Program-made: the position numbers and the translations under genes
Assembly (NCBI GenBank): GCA_008360975.2
Contig: CM039193.1
Location: 17,095,389-17,159,388 of the forward strand
Direction: 5' to 3'
Length of the DNA stretch: 64,000 nt
Source of the DNA: Lichenostomus cassidix
Taxonomy: Eukaryota > Chordata > Aves > Passeriformes > Meliphagidae
Notes under the pieces: generated by a model
The model's input: only the letters and a program-made list of their open reading frames with translations
Told to the model about the DNA's origin: nothing
The model's database searches: none
Shown: positions 25,764 to 38,691 of the stretch, piece after piece
Numbering within the stretch: position 1 is the stretch's first letter
Layout of the letters: every line of letters begins with the position of its first letter

Positions 25764-28700
25764 CAATTACCTCGATAATAACTAATTACTGCGATCCTTC
25801 ATGCTTGCCAGGATCAAGACTAATCTTTTAAAATCCAAGTTCCATCAAACTGTTGTGTCAAAATGGTTTATATTCCACTTGACATCCCTTCCCTAATGGA
25901 AAAGCTGTTAGAGATTGAAGTAAATAGTTTGGGATAGGGTGGATTTAGGTTTTTCTTCAAATAATTACTCAGTGTGTTTCCCTGGGCTCCTGGTTGGGTG
26001 GTGCATGAGAGAAGGCTGGGAAGGAGCAGTGAGGCCAGGTTTAGTCTCTGTTTGGAGCTTGTTCTGTGAAGCTTGATTTGTGTAAAATGCACAATATGGA
26101 AACACTCTGCATCCCTGAGCTTAGCAAATAATCAGTGAGTGAAAAGCCGAGCTATTTCCATGGCTGCAGCACGGACAGCAGTGCCTGCATTGATTCCTCC
26201 TGCAAAAACGTAATCAATGGTGCTAATGAAAGTAATTAATTTGTTTCTGAAATTACTTAGTTTCTTCCAGCAGCAAGGGATAATTATTGCAAGTTGCAGT
26301 AACACTTTCTCTAGCAGGGTTAGAGAACCTTTTCTCTGGGGGGAAATCTGAGTTTGTAATTTTTATTTTAGAAAGAATGTATTTTGACATGGCTCTGTTG
26401 TGTGGGTGTTGTGCAACATTAAAGGCAGGGAACCAGGGCTGCTGTGCTGAGATGTCAATAGGTCAGTGACAGTACATTTCTCTTAATCTTTTAATCATGA
26501 GGTAGCTAAGAAAGAGAATCTAATGTTTTTGTGACTCAGAATGCAGAACACTGTCACCTTGTCAAGAGCATTGACTTGCAATGCTGTCAGTCCTCTGAGA
26601 AGTTTTTATGCATTAACAGAACTTTTTCTGTTCTGGACTCCAACACCCACCTTGCAGTTGTAGCTGGGAGGTTCATCTGGCAGCTTCAGGTTGGATACAC
26701 AAAATGCACAGCACATGATCAGTGAGCATCAGTGAAAAATTCTGTTGGCTCCAGGTCATGTAAGAATTCTGCAATAGCTACAGAGGAAGAATCCAGCTGG
26801 CCAGAATTGCACAACAAACTCATTCTTTTTATGGTTTTTAATTTGGTGGCAGGAATGGTGAAGACTTATGACAAAACACTTTTGGCTGAAAAATTCAAAT
26901 TCATTGTGATCCCAAGTGTTTGTGGAAATGTGTCCTTTTGAAACTGTAATAAACCAGACCATTGCAAACTGCTTGTTTCCTGCTGGCTCAGCTTTGGCTT
27001 GGCAGTGGCACACAGAGCCTCCATGACACTGCTGTGATCACAGCTTTGGTTGGAGGTGTCAGGACAGAGCTCCCTGCTTCCCAACAGGACCTCCCAGAGC
27101 CTGAGCCTGCTCTGCTTTCACCCTGCCACCCTCAGGCCTTGGGGAAAGCCAGGTGGGTCCAGAAGCCACTGCTGACTCTTAGAAACCAAGCCTTGATTGT
27201 CATCTTTCTCAAAAACTATTTTGATTTCCTCTCCCATGGGAAGTTTTGCAACACCTCTCTTCTGTTTTTCAGAATTTCTTGCTAAACAAAGTTTTTCTTC
27301 CATCTTTTGCAAATCCTGTCAATAAATGAGGGGAGGGGAGTGATAACACTCATGCTCTCAGGGCTGACTTAACTGAGTTATTTATTTTAATTTTTTGGCT
27401 CTACTCCTATTATTCAGTCCCATGCACAGCTTTGTTTTGGGTGGAAGGATGGCTGGAGCAGGAGTGACCTGTGAGGTCACTCACAGTGACACAAGGCAGG
27501 TGACAGCTCCATTCTCGGCCCAGGATCACAATAATGTCACCTTAGTACTTGCAGACTGTCTGACTGAAGTGCATAAAAGTAGCATTAACCCCAGATATTC
27601 TGAATTTATTATTTTGCAAGTGGTTTAACGCCATGAAAAGGCTCTAAAGCCAGAATCATATTGACCAGAGTTATGTCCCTTGCCAGTGACATTTTACCAT
27701 ACAGAAATTGGGGTCAGAGAAACCAAAACCCCTTGGTATTTGTATAGAAACACCCTTTTCTCCTGGACTGATGTGTTTCTGGAATTTTGGGGTAAGTTTT
27801 CTGAACACTCACCTGCTCAGTGTGCCCAGCACCTTCTGCTATGTGGACTTGATTTTGCACCAGGCTCAATGTAGCAGAGTGAGCGTCACTGCTCTGAATA
27901 TTTGATGTTGCCACTAGAAAAGTCCCAGCTGGAAGGTGTTCCTTTAATGGCTTTTGTTTGTACATTTTTTTTACTAAAGAGACAGACCAGGGTGAATGTG
28001 ACCTGCTTTGAGTAAAGCAAGAAGCTGAGAGGTTTTAGGAAAACTTTTATATGAACATTTTTAAGTCTCTAAACTTAAACCTTTCTCTTGAGTGTAATTA
28101 TTGTTGATTTGAACAGACATTGCAAAGCATCCCAAGGTATGTAGTGGTAAAGAGAGTTTAATATTAAAGCTTTAATTGCTTTTTGTAAATTCTGTAGTGT
28201 TGTCAGTCTGCTACTTTCCTTCATTATTACATGTTCCAGGGGTAGTAATCCTGTTTGCGACTCTTTCTTTTAGTGTTTTACTGGATTCCTTTTTCAGTTT
28301 TGTATTGGCAAATTAGAGTTTACCAGCTTCTTCAAAGTGATCGTAGAAATGCTTGAATATTAGACTTAATTACGCATTTTGAAAAATAGTAGAGTCTGAT
28401 GAAGGAAGAAATTAATGTGAGCGTGCTGAACATACTTCACTGGTGCTTGGTTTGGAAATACCTTTCCTGGTGAATCAGCCTTTTTGTTGCTTTTGTTTAG
28501 TTTTATTTTTCTGTTGTTCTTGTTCAAAAGCCTTGGTGACTTCAGTTAAGTCAGTCTGAGAACAGTTTTAAAAGTGATTCCACATCACTTTTAATTTTAA
28601 AGGTGGAAATGAAAAGTGTGTTGTGCATCTGTGCCACAGATGTAACATTAAGGTTTTATCCTAGGGAAAAAATCCAGCAGAGATGATAAACCTTTGAGGA

Positions 28701-30744
28701 GCTCTCATAAAACAGGTGGTTCCTGTCGGACCTCTCCTTTAGAACTGCTTTTACCTCCCTGTACTTAGCAGGCAGGTTTGAAATTTCACAGATATCTGTA
28801 GCTTCCAAATGTCTTATAAGGAAAGCAATAATTATTATTATTGTAATAAGAGGAAACATGAAGGGCTTTTCCCTTTGAAGTGTGTAATGCTTTCTATATG
28901 ATCTGATACCCTACATCAGTGGAACAGTTGTACTCATTTAGCAAATGTCTTTGTTGAGCCAGCTCTTTGGAGTTTAATAGTACTTCAAGGTGGATCTGAT
29001 CTGTCAGCCTCAGCCCCTGTGCCCTGTTATTTCACAGACAGCTCAAGGAGCCTTGAGATGAAGTGAGAGTGTTGAATGCTATTGGCTTTTAAAACAGAGT
29101 AACAGAGCTTTCCTTTGCTTTAGAACTGTTTAATTCTTTTTCTGTATTATTTGCAGACCATGTTGACTTAAACCTAAAACCAAACCAAAGTAAGGCAAGC
29201 CCATTGCTTTTAATGGCAAAATAACCTTCAGCAGAAGTTCAAACTGGAATTTGTTTTTACTGAGGAGGGTGGATGCAGCTCTGTTCTTCCAAGGGTGTCT
29301 CCTGTCAGATCCTTAAGGATGAAAGCAAATACCCTCCAATTTGGTTTCCACTGTAGTTTTGTGCTATCCTATACCACGTTTTCCGTGGCATCACCAAACA
29401 TTTCCAGCTATGTGCATAAATTGAAGGCAACCCCTGGGTAGTTCTCCAGGTTGTGTCAGGTCTGGCTCATGCTCCACCACCTCCTCTGCAGCCCCAGTCT
29501 TGGCTCCTGCTTCTGCAGATACTTGCAGCTCTTTTGGAAGAAGGGTGGGTTGTGTGTATGTGTGAAAGGCACAGCCCAACTTTTTAACTTGGCCTCATTG
29601 AAACAAAAAAATGAGTGGGGTCAGAGGGGCTTGTCTGTCATTTATCACTCCATACAGGGGTTGTAGTCATGGCAAAATTCAAACTGAAAAATTCTTGGGC
29701 AGTCCAATTGCTTGGTGTCTGTGCACAGCTGAGGTGGTTATTCCTGTATGCTGACAGCAGTTTAGTAGCTGATTTTTTGGCTACTGGGAGATTTGGCTTA
29801 TGTTCCTGTGCTGCTTCATTCTGCATTGGAAGTCAATTATCCAAAGTGTCCCACAGCTGGAGAGGGGCTGGGGCCATTGGAATTAGTGTTGCCTGAAATC
29901 ATTGAGCTCAGGTGAACCTTAAACCCCATGGCTTGGAGAAGACAGGGAACAGCAGTTTTATTTTGCAGGGAGGATGCAATAATTTAGCAATCCATGTCAG
30001 AGACAAAACAAAGGCTTTTCCCAGGCACTGGGAGAAAATACTGAAAAGCCTGCCAGTTCACCTCCTCCTGCCCCATTGCTGTGACTGTCCTGCTCTGGAG
30101 GTTTCTTTGCTAAAACCATTCACTGCCTGGCATTCCTTCTCCCACATGTTGTCCTGATGGTCCATGTGGATGCCAAAGGCCACCTATTTTATGGACCCCT
30201 TTGGAAGCCTAACTGATGTATAAGCAAATCTGAACCAAGGAGTGAAGCCACACAAATCCTCATCTCTAACAGTGTCTCTTCACTGCTGCTGTTATATCAA
30301 TGCGCTATTTCCTCAAAACACATTCTTATTTAGCTTACAACTAAGTTTAATATTTTCCCTCAGAGAGTAGAGGGTTGGTTGTTCCATGTGAGTAATTGCA
30401 CAGCATTGCCATTTCATTTTCCTAGCAGTTTTGTAACAGTCAAGGTGTTCTTGTGACATTTATAATCAACAAGATTTCAGATCTGCTTTAGGGCACTGGG
30501 CTTTTTTTTTCCCCCTCTGCGTAAAGGGAGGTGTTTCTTTTTTTTCTTCATACATCTTCCCTGATTATTGGAAGAGAGGAAACATTCATGTTTGAGGCAC
30601 AGCACTGTCATTTTTTCAGTGGGAGGCACTGTTTGAAAAATATGAAACAGGTTACGGCAATGAGTTATGGATGAGATCTTATTCATGGATGAGAAGCTGC
30701 CCTCCCCCAGCTCATGCTTTTTGATGTAGATCATCTAAGGCCTT
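25764..30744. other. Gene-free stretch
   Basis: No gene was recognised. GC-richer, stop-poor patches at about 26950-27200 and 29440-29560 give overlapping frames on both strands. A donor-like 'ttttggggtaagtttt' near 27785-27800 ends a frame of about 40 codons from 27676, but its acceptor ('cttgccag') has a poor pyrimidine tract. No repeat family was recognised. Confidence 0.55.
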
Positions 30745-31188
30745 GTGATATCTGGCACAGAACATCTTCATCCAACAAGTGAGGTATCTCTTGCTGCATT
30801 CAAATTATTTTGGCTGATCAAACTTGCTTGGGCCTCGGAGCTGTGTGACAGTTGCTGCAGTGCAAGGATGTTGCTCATGGAGAGGAAGCTGCTGTCAAAC
30901 GTGGAAGAGAAAGGATTCTGGCAGGATAATAGGACCATGCAGTTCAGGAATGATGGTGCTGGAGAAACAGAAGGGGAATTTTCAAAAATTTCGTTTTGGC
31001 CTTTATCACCAGCAGAGTGTGAAGGAAAAAATTTGCTGTTCACCCACCAAGTGTTGCATCCTGGTGGCAGAGAGTTTGTCAGCACAGCAAGGAAATGTTC
31101 GTGCAATGCTGCTGAACAGTGTGGTTGGCATGTCAAGAAATGCCAAAATGTGACAATTGTGGCTTACAAAGCCATCACAGGGAGGTAG
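30745..31188 (+). other. Segment open in several frames, unrecognised
   Basis: The plus strand is open for 147 codons here, a second plus frame for 109 codons (30824-31153), and the minus strand for 122 codons (30768-31136). The 147-codon product has a cysteine-rich end (ARKCSCNAAEQCGWHVKKCQ) that looks domain-like, but I cannot match it to a family. Three open frames over the same bases argue for low stop density from composition rather than selection on one protein. There is no clear acceptor before it or donor after it. A decayed repeat or retrocopy too old to recognise is possible. Confidence 0.15.
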
Positions 31189-34100
31189 TAATGAAGTTAT
31201 CCCAAGCAGATGTTTCTCTATAAATGCTTGCGTTTTTGTTTCCTAATTAACCCATTCCTCAAAGAGGTAAATAGAAATAGCTATCCCATTAGTAATTTAA
31301 ACTTTTAAACTGGGTTTTTTTGGTGTTTCCATTATGCTTTTTTTTAAGTGGCAGTATGGTGGATTAATCAATTCATGTGTTCTGGAAAGCAGGGTTTCTA
31401 ATTAGAGTCACTAAAAGTAGTTTGTTTTGTTTTAAATTTTAAAATTATTGCAGGATCGTTAAGGGGTTTAAGGAAAAAACATGAATTATTTCTTCAGTCG
31501 TATTACTTGAGATCAATTATGTTCTTTCCTCATAGATTCTGTACTGCTCAGGTCTGGTTAGAGACTGGACAATACCAGTTATTGGATAATAAAACCACTT
31601 CCAATGCCTTTAGCTGAATTCTCAAGTATAAGGTGTTTATGATCTGAATCTCCCATTTCTCTCCTTTTTGAGTGTTCAGCTTTTCAGTCCTTTTGTCTCC
31701 CCATTCCACCACCCCTTTCTTTTCCTTTCTTCTTAGTAGCATTTTGCCAGAGCACCATCAGAGCTGCAGCAGATTCATCTTGGTGGGATTGAAGCTGCAG
31801 GTCAAATGTATGAATCAGATAGCTAAACCCAGGAATTCTGTGCTCCAGGATGATGCCTAGAGAATCTTTATATCTGTATTTCTCACAGCTACACATGAAG
31901 GTGTTGGTCAATAATGCACAGATTTCAGCTCATTTTATCTCAGCTTTGATGCCAAACTAGCAAATCAAAATGTTCTTGTTCCTCTCCCCTCTCTTTTTTT
32001 TTTCTCTTCATTGAAAATGTTGCCCACAATGAAGATGTCACCCCACAGGCTGTACCTGCAGCATGGTGCTCTGCAGCAACAGCACAGCTCTATTATTAGA
32101 CAATAATTCAAGTGAAGTTATAACTTTGGGTCATTTCCATACATTAGATATATTTAAAAGCATATACTTATTTAATTTGCATAATTAATACTTAGACAAA
32201 ATTCTCCTTTTTTGAGCTCAAGTGTGTTGAATGTTAATGGAGCTGCATTTGCAGTGTGCTGAGGGAGATTAGAACTGGAGCCTGCTTGCTTTGATTTGTT
32301 GAGGAGCAAAACCCTCCAGCAAAAGCCTTTGACTTCCTGTGTGTCAGTGTTGAAACCTTGCAGGAGAAATGCACTTTTTCTAAGCCAGCAACAGCTTTAT
32401 TTCTGGAGCCTGTTGGGATGTTTGTGAAGTCAGACCAGGAACTGGGTTCTGCATATTTTTAAGTGTGATAGAGAGAAGTTTAATTGATACTTTACTAAAA
32501 TCTTAGCTGCTAAAATCTCATCATTCATGAGATGATGCTGGTCTGAAACATTTCCTGAATTATCTCCAGGCTTTGAGAATACTTAAATTTTCCCTGTTGT
32601 AGGACCTAAGGTGGGAAAGTGATGGTTGGCTTTTAAATTGCCATTGTATAGTACACTCCTAATGAGTCAGGGATGTGTTTTACATTTAAAAGGTATTTTA
32701 TATTCTGGTGATTAAAAAAAAAATACATTTTTTTCTTCATTAGATGACAAAAAGTCTCCCACCAAGACACTTTTGTTATAATCTCTTAAGTAATTGATGT
32801 ATCCTCAATTAGTGTGTAGGTAACATAGCCAAGCAACAACAGAACAATTTTAAAATGATGGTAAATGGCATTAGGCCAAAATACTTACCCTCTTTCCTCT
32901 GGAATCTTTTATAAAATAAATAATGAATGGTGTCAGTACTGAATATCACTAGTAGGCAAAGAAGCAAATTTTACTTTACCTATAAATGTGGCTTTGTGAT
33001 CTGCTAATGTCCATCAGAGACCTCTTTAGTGAAAAAGCTCCTTAGTGAGACATGGAAGAATGTAAAGTAGATGGAACCAGAAGAACCAGTTATGCTTTTT
33101 CATTTGTAAAACACAGGACATTGGATTGTACCCTACATGAGGTGGATGCCAGCTAAACATCATTGCAGGAGTTCTCTGCCTTGCTTCAATAAGAACAATG
33201 GCATTTCTCTTCCAGATAAATGGAAGATAAAGCACTGAACAAAGCTGTGGGAGCTGCAATAGGAAGGGCTGAAGGCAATAGTTGAGGCCTTGTTCCTTTT
33301 ATATGATAAATTAGTCTCAGAAATGTTCCTTCAGGTGTGGAAGGTTTTATAAATCCTTATAAAAAGAAGGGTCTCTTCCTGGGAAGTTCCTAAGATCTGA
33401 GAAGGAACTCCAAATACACACTTGTGTGTTTTCCTGGTGGCTCTTGTCTCTTGATGTGTCCTGATTCATATCCATGGGGACTCTGTGCCCTTAAAACAGG
33501 ACTTGGGCTGTTGGGGAGCAGAGTAATGTTTACATGTAAAACATGGCTCAGGTTTTGTGCCTTGCCTAGTGGGGCTTTAGCTCCCTTTGGGGTCCAGCCT
33601 GCAGCTCTTTCTTTTCACAGCTTTAGTGACTTTTCCCTTGAGACTTTGAGGGTTAGGGGGAGAAGGGTTACTTGCTGAGGAGATATTACAGACACATGCC
33701 CTGATTGTAGGTGCTATTATGAGAGTAAGGCTGAGCTGTGATGAATTAGGTAATTCCCTCTCACATGAGAAGAGAAATGAATTCTTAATAGCTGAGAATT
33801 GGAAGGCAACCTTATTTAACAGGCAGAGGGAAAACAGGCTCCCAAAAAGGCCCTGTCAGAGTCCCTGGCTTGTCACACTGTTTTCTGGAGGTGGGAAGCA
33901 GGTGAGAGTCTGATTGAGAAGCTTTTTATGAATTTAACATAGCTGAGAAAGTTGAATCATGGCATTCCATCTTCCTTGTGACTCTGGCTCTCTGACCTTG
34001 GCTTACTTTGAAAGACAAATCATTATTGATCCACCAGAATCCTTCTTAGAAATTATTTCATGTTCCCCTCATAAGGAACTCCTCACAGGTAGATTGTTTT

Positions 34101-35415
34101 GTATTGAATTATAAACCATCGCAGACAACATGAACCTGCACAACTCACCTGCTCATTTAGCAATGGAGAAGGTGGTTGAAGGTGGAGCTGGATGTGGGAT
34201 AAACCCTTCACTGATATGTTTCTACTCAGCAAAGTGGTTTACAAGGAAAAGTGACTTCCTTTCTAAATATTGATGTGTTATTGGAATGGGACCCTGGCAG
34301 GTAATACAGATGTGGTAGAAGTGCTGGAGTGGACAGGACAGAAAAAGCTATTAAAAGCTGATTGGGAGCCTTGTTTCTGTATTATTTGGTGTGACAAGCA
34401 AACCTTTGCTTTGGCCATTTCTTAGGAAGAATGAGTCTCAGAAGAATGGCAAGTAAGAGTCAGGAAAAATCTTCTGCAGTTCTCTTTGCCCTGTGGCTCT
34501 CTGTTCCAGCCCTTCAAAACTTCAAGTTTATTTTTATCCGTAGCTGGGACTCCCTGTGCAAAGGTGGTGAATTCTGCCTACTGGGGCCTTCCTCTGATAT
34601 TCCTTCTGAAAGCTCTGGAACCTCTGTAGGAAATGCATCTTCTTTGTCTTGTGCATGGTTTGTACATTTTTAGGTGCTGACACAGTATAATTAAAATTGA
34701 AGAAGGTAGGGAAGGCATTTAGAAACAGTAATTACTGGTATGTCAGTAACAAAATTAGTGGGAAGTGAGTATGAGAAGATAAATCATCCTTCTGTGAGCA
34801 GCTTTAGTAGATATCTGTGCCTATGGGCTTAAAATGTTCTGTTTGAGTTGCAGGACCAGAGATGGACCTGTAGCTGCCACTAATGATAAAAAGTCTCTTA
34901 ATCTCTGTGAGGGAATTAGCTGACCTTTCCTTTGCATATGAAATACTCATTAATTAATTGATCACACATTGATTTGCTGGTGCTTATCGTGCAAGTCCAG
35001 TGTGGGTGGTTGCATCACATGAGGTGTGGGCCATGAAAGCATCTGTGAAGGTCTGCTCTGGGCTCCCAGCAAATGAGCCCTTCAGCTCTGCTGAATATGT
35101 ATGAGCCTCACTTGCTTTTTAGCCCCAAGCCTGCAGGGCTGTTTGAACGGTTTGGCAGAACTTGGTTTTCCAGGATCAAAGAAACCTGAGCCAAAGCTCA
35201 GCTCTGCTCTGGATGCTGCTCCTGCAGCGTTGCAAAGGAAAACAAATAATACTCCGTTTGCTTTCAGGCTCTATAAACCTGCCTGTTGTAGCTGAGTTTC
35301 AAAATCAGTTTACAGTCAAGTAATGTAGGAAAATAAGAGTAGGTTTTTTTGCCTTTTGTTGTTTGTTATTTTTTAAAAAGGAAGATAATGTACATTGTCT
35401 ACTTGGTTTTCTTTC

Positions 35416-35428
35416 TTTTTTTTTTTTT
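35416..35428. repeat. Poly-T tract within a T/C-rich run
   Basis: A run of 13 T is embedded in 'ttttctttc ... gttttcttttgttttgg', giving roughly 45 bases that are nearly all pyrimidine. It is a simple low-complexity sequence. Confidence 0.85.
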
Positions 35429-36166
35429 GTTTTCTTTTGTTTTGGAGCTGGTTGGATCTCTGTCAGGTGTGTTAAGATAAGCATGTAGGTAGTTACTGTG
35501 CCCTGATCATTCAGCTTTGCCAATCAAATCTTCAGAACCTAAAAATTACTGTTTTGATTTCAAAAGAGCTTCTAACTAGCATTGATCAACTATGTGTTTA
35601 AATCTACATTTAGGTTTAAAAAAGCTTTTTAAAGACATAAAATGCTCTACAAAAGCCATGTACTTGGAATTTTGAAGTCAATACAAGTCCTGATTGCCAC
35701 AAGATTCCCACTGCAGAGTGAGTCAAGCCTGTGTACCTTGGGAGCAACTCTCCAAGTAGGTGAGCAACACTCTGAGAAACAAGAGCTGCAAACACATTCC
35801 AGTCCAAATTCTGATTGTGTGAAATCAAATTGGACACTGAAAAGACTTCACACCCTGAGAAATATTTGATCAGCATAATAAAATCTTGGGAGCTGCAGTT
35901 CTTGTTGCCTCTTTCTGCTGTTGGAACTGGAGCTGACATGAACTTTGTTTGCACTGAATGATCCAAAGGGAAATATTGGATTCTGACCCCGCAATGAGTT
36001 TTGCATGGGCTCATTACCATTTAGACAGATGGGATACATTAGAGTTTCCATTTCTTGTTTCACTGTAGTAATAAATGGTAGCTTTTTTAATAGTTTATGT
36101 TCATGAAACACTATAATTTTTATTACACTTCAGCGAGATTTGCAAGCTGCCATTGAAATGAAAACC

Positions 36167-36183
36167 AAAAAAAAAAAAAAAAA
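36167..36183. repeat. Poly-A tract (17 bases)
   Basis: An uninterrupted run of 17 A follows 'gaaatgaaaacc'. It could be the tail of a very old retrocopy, but the upstream sequence shows no recognisable retrocopy, and no target-site duplication is evident by eye. Confidence 0.85.
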
Positions 36184-36439
36184 GGCAGCAAGTGATTGTA
36201 AAGCTGAAAGAAGATTTTAACAATATTCAGCTCGGATTATCTAAGATAATGTTTAATTTTGCCATTTCCCTTTCCCTGTTCAGCAGCTTTTCCCAGGAGC
36301 TCATGCTGCTACTTTGTCTTTGGGCTGTGTGCAAACCACCCAGGCTTTGTGTGTTCCTCTGTGTGCGAGGGCAGTGATGCATGCAAATGTTGGTGTCCCA
36401 GAAGGAATTCGGAGGTTTCAGGTGGTCTCTTCTTCCCTT

Positions 36440-36740
36440 TGTTCTCTTCCCTACCCAATAACTGTCTCTTGCATTCAGTGGCGAGGTGAACGTGCTGATT
36501 GTGTGACAGCTGCTGTTATGGCAGCGCGGTGAGGGCTGATTGCCTCATTGTGGTGCTGAGCACTCCTGAGCAGGGGGCTGCAGGCACACAGCAGAGCCTG
36601 CATCTCATCCGGACCTCCTCACCGGCACATCAGCCCTCCTTTGTTCTCTGCGCTTGATTTAAACCTCTGCTGTGCGCTAAAGGTGCAGCAGGAACAATAA
36701 CTCCAGCGAATCAGTTCATAAAGCTGAAGAGTATTGATCT
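36440..36740. promoter_or_regulatory. CpG-richer block, possible regulatory element
   Basis: Compared with its CpG-poor surroundings this block has several CpGs in a short space ('gtggcgaggtgaacgtgc', 'gcagcgcggtgagg', 'catccggacc', 'caccggcac', 'ctgcgcttg', 'gtgcgctaaag', 'cagcgaatcag'). It also contains an E-box CAGCTG ('gacagctgctg') and an AACAAT Sox-type core ('gaacaataac'). This is the texture of conserved enhancers. No TATA box or initiator with a following exon is visible, so a promoter is less likely. The inference rests on composition and motif texture only. Confidence 0.25.
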
Positions 36741-36857
36741 GTGTCCTATAGAATTAGAAATTACTGGCTTGGAGAACAGTTTGCTGCTCTGAAAATCCCT
36801 GCTTTGTCTTCGCTCCCGGTGTTAGCTTTAACGTCTTACCATGATAAATGACAATTT

Positions 36858-37180
36858 CGTTCCACAACTCCCTGCCAGGAGGTTGCAGCCAGGTGGGGGT
36901 CGGTCTCTTTCCCAAATAGCAAGCGATAGAACAAGAGGAAATGGCCTCAAGTTGCACCAGGGGAGGTTTATTTTGGATATTAGGAAAGATTTCTTCACTG
37001 AAAGGGCAATCAGGCATTGGAACAGGCTGCCCAGGGCAGTGGTGCATCACCCTGGGAGGGTTCAGAAGCTGTGTGGATGTGACACTTGGGGACATGGATT
37101 AGTGGTGGCCAAGGCAGTGCTGCATTAACAGGTGGACTCAATGACCTTGGAGGTCTTTTCCAGCAATTCTCTGATTCCTG
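36858..37180 (+). mobile_element. CR1 LINE 3' end, different (older-type) subfamily
   Basis: The sequence reads 'ggtgggggtcggtctctttcccaaatagcaagcgatag', 'ggcctcaagttgcaccaggggaggttt', 'gatattaggaaagatttcttcactgaaagggcaatcaggcattgg', 'ggacatggattagtggtgg', 'tggactcaatgaccttggaggtcttttccagc' and 'ctgattcctg'. This is the 'gattagtggtgg ... aggtcttttcca' class of avian CR1 3' end and differs clearly from the 'gcttggagcaacctgg' class seen in the other copies. It is 5'-truncated. The frames of about 95 codons crossing it are ORF2 remnants and their shadows. Confidence 0.95.
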
Positions 37181-38691
37181 TTGGTTTCTCACCCCAAGCC
37201 TGCATATCTAGAAAAGTCAGACTGCTTATTTCTGTAGTCTCTCAGTGAACAGTTGCTGTCACAAATAGCAGGTGTGGAGCAAGCTGCTCCCCACAGCTGT
37301 GCTGTGCCGCCACTCAAGTCAGAGCCTTTGTGTCCTGGTCCCTGTCACAGCTCCTGTGCTCCACTGGGGGTGAAAACATGGCTGTTGGGTTCGGCGATAC
37401 TATTATATTATATTTGCATTGATTCTGAAACCACAACATTTTGTAAAGAATGATAAAAAGCATCTTCAGATGCTCCAGAAAAACTCTCCGAGAAGGCAAC
37501 GTTTATTATAACATTACACAAATTAGATACGTGGACTCTATGGGAGCAGTTTGCATTAAAAAAAAAGACAAAAGGAGGAATACTTTTTTTGCTTCTAAGG
37601 AAAAACTCTTCATACAGAGTATTACTTTGCAACAGGATCCTGGTTACAGGAGATTGCAATAAAATACACATTTTTCATTTGGCAGCAATGAGTATGGGTC
37701 ACTTTGGAAATCCCTGAAAGCTTTTTATTTTGCTAGTTTAAGGGGAATAAAAGGAAATAAATGAAAAGATGAAGACCGAGGCTGCTGTAAAGCTTGTTAC
37801 TGATTCGAAATGGTCATTTTGAGACAGTTGAAAATGGACTTACTTAAACACCCCAAACAGTCACCTTTTCTCCTGCTCATCCAAAAATTGGCCATTTTGT
37901 CCATTTTTGAGTGAAGCTCAATCTCAAACAGTGAGAGTAAGAAGGGAGAGTGGAGTGTAGAAAGACAAAATATCCACTATCAGGCTAAATCTGTAAGTAC
38001 ATAAAATGGGAGCAGAGAAATTTTAAGTAGAGTTAATGCATCCTTGCTTTGAAATGTGGAGCATTCTCTTATGTATGTCTTATGACTCTGGTAGGAAATT
38101 TTATATGTTCCTTTGGCCTGTGGAAATGGGACTGGTGAAGAAATATGCCTTTATGTCAGAATACCTGGGTCCTTGTTAACCCTTTAACTCCTCGAACTCA
38201 CGTGGGAGATTTATCTGGAGACAAGGGCCACATGCCCTCAGTGGGAAATAATCAAACTGTCTGACAGGAATGTTTTGAGTCTGATGATTGAATGGACCAT
38301 GATTAGCTTGGTCCCCTATGGATGGAAAACTTTATGGCCTTTTATATGCTGGAAATAAATCCAGCCTTTTTCATAAGTGTATATTTAGTGTGCCACTATA
38401 AATGTATCAAATAGTAAATACAATGTGCTATTCATATGAGAAATATTTGGGGGAATGTGTTCCTTAGAGTCCTTGGCACTTAACACAATATAGGAGGTAC
38501 TGTTTGGGAGTAAGATTTACTGCTAAGGGAACGTGTAATTATGAAAGACTGCTAAGATTGAAAATATTACAAATTTTGTTGCTTTTTGCCATGGCAATTT
38601 GTACTGATGGTTTTCTCTTAAACAGCTTGAGCAGCTTTGTGCTTTTCTGTTTGTGGTTTGGTTTTTTTTTTAGTTATACCCCAAAACCAAA
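37181..38691. other. Gene-free AT-rich stretch
   Basis: No gene was recognised. 37430-37760 is A-rich and open on both strands for 70 to 87 codons (cgagaaggcaacgtttattataac), without recognisable domains. It is consistent with non-coding DNA. Confidence 0.55.

Larger units (their letters stand above)
31189..36439. other. Gene-free AT-rich stretch
   Basis: No gene or recognised mobile element was found. It contains T and A homopolymers (35416-35428, 36167-36183) and AT-rich sequence. A 134-codon minus frame at 35616-36020 and a 64-codon plus frame at 33719-33913 have no recognisable domains or splice context. It is consistent with intron or intergenic DNA. Confidence 0.55.

Noticed and set aside
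25215..25766. 183-codon minus frame as a new host gene
   Set aside because: The product matches the C-terminal end of CR1 ORF2 and the DNA has the CR1 3' tail. It is a truncated retrotransposon.
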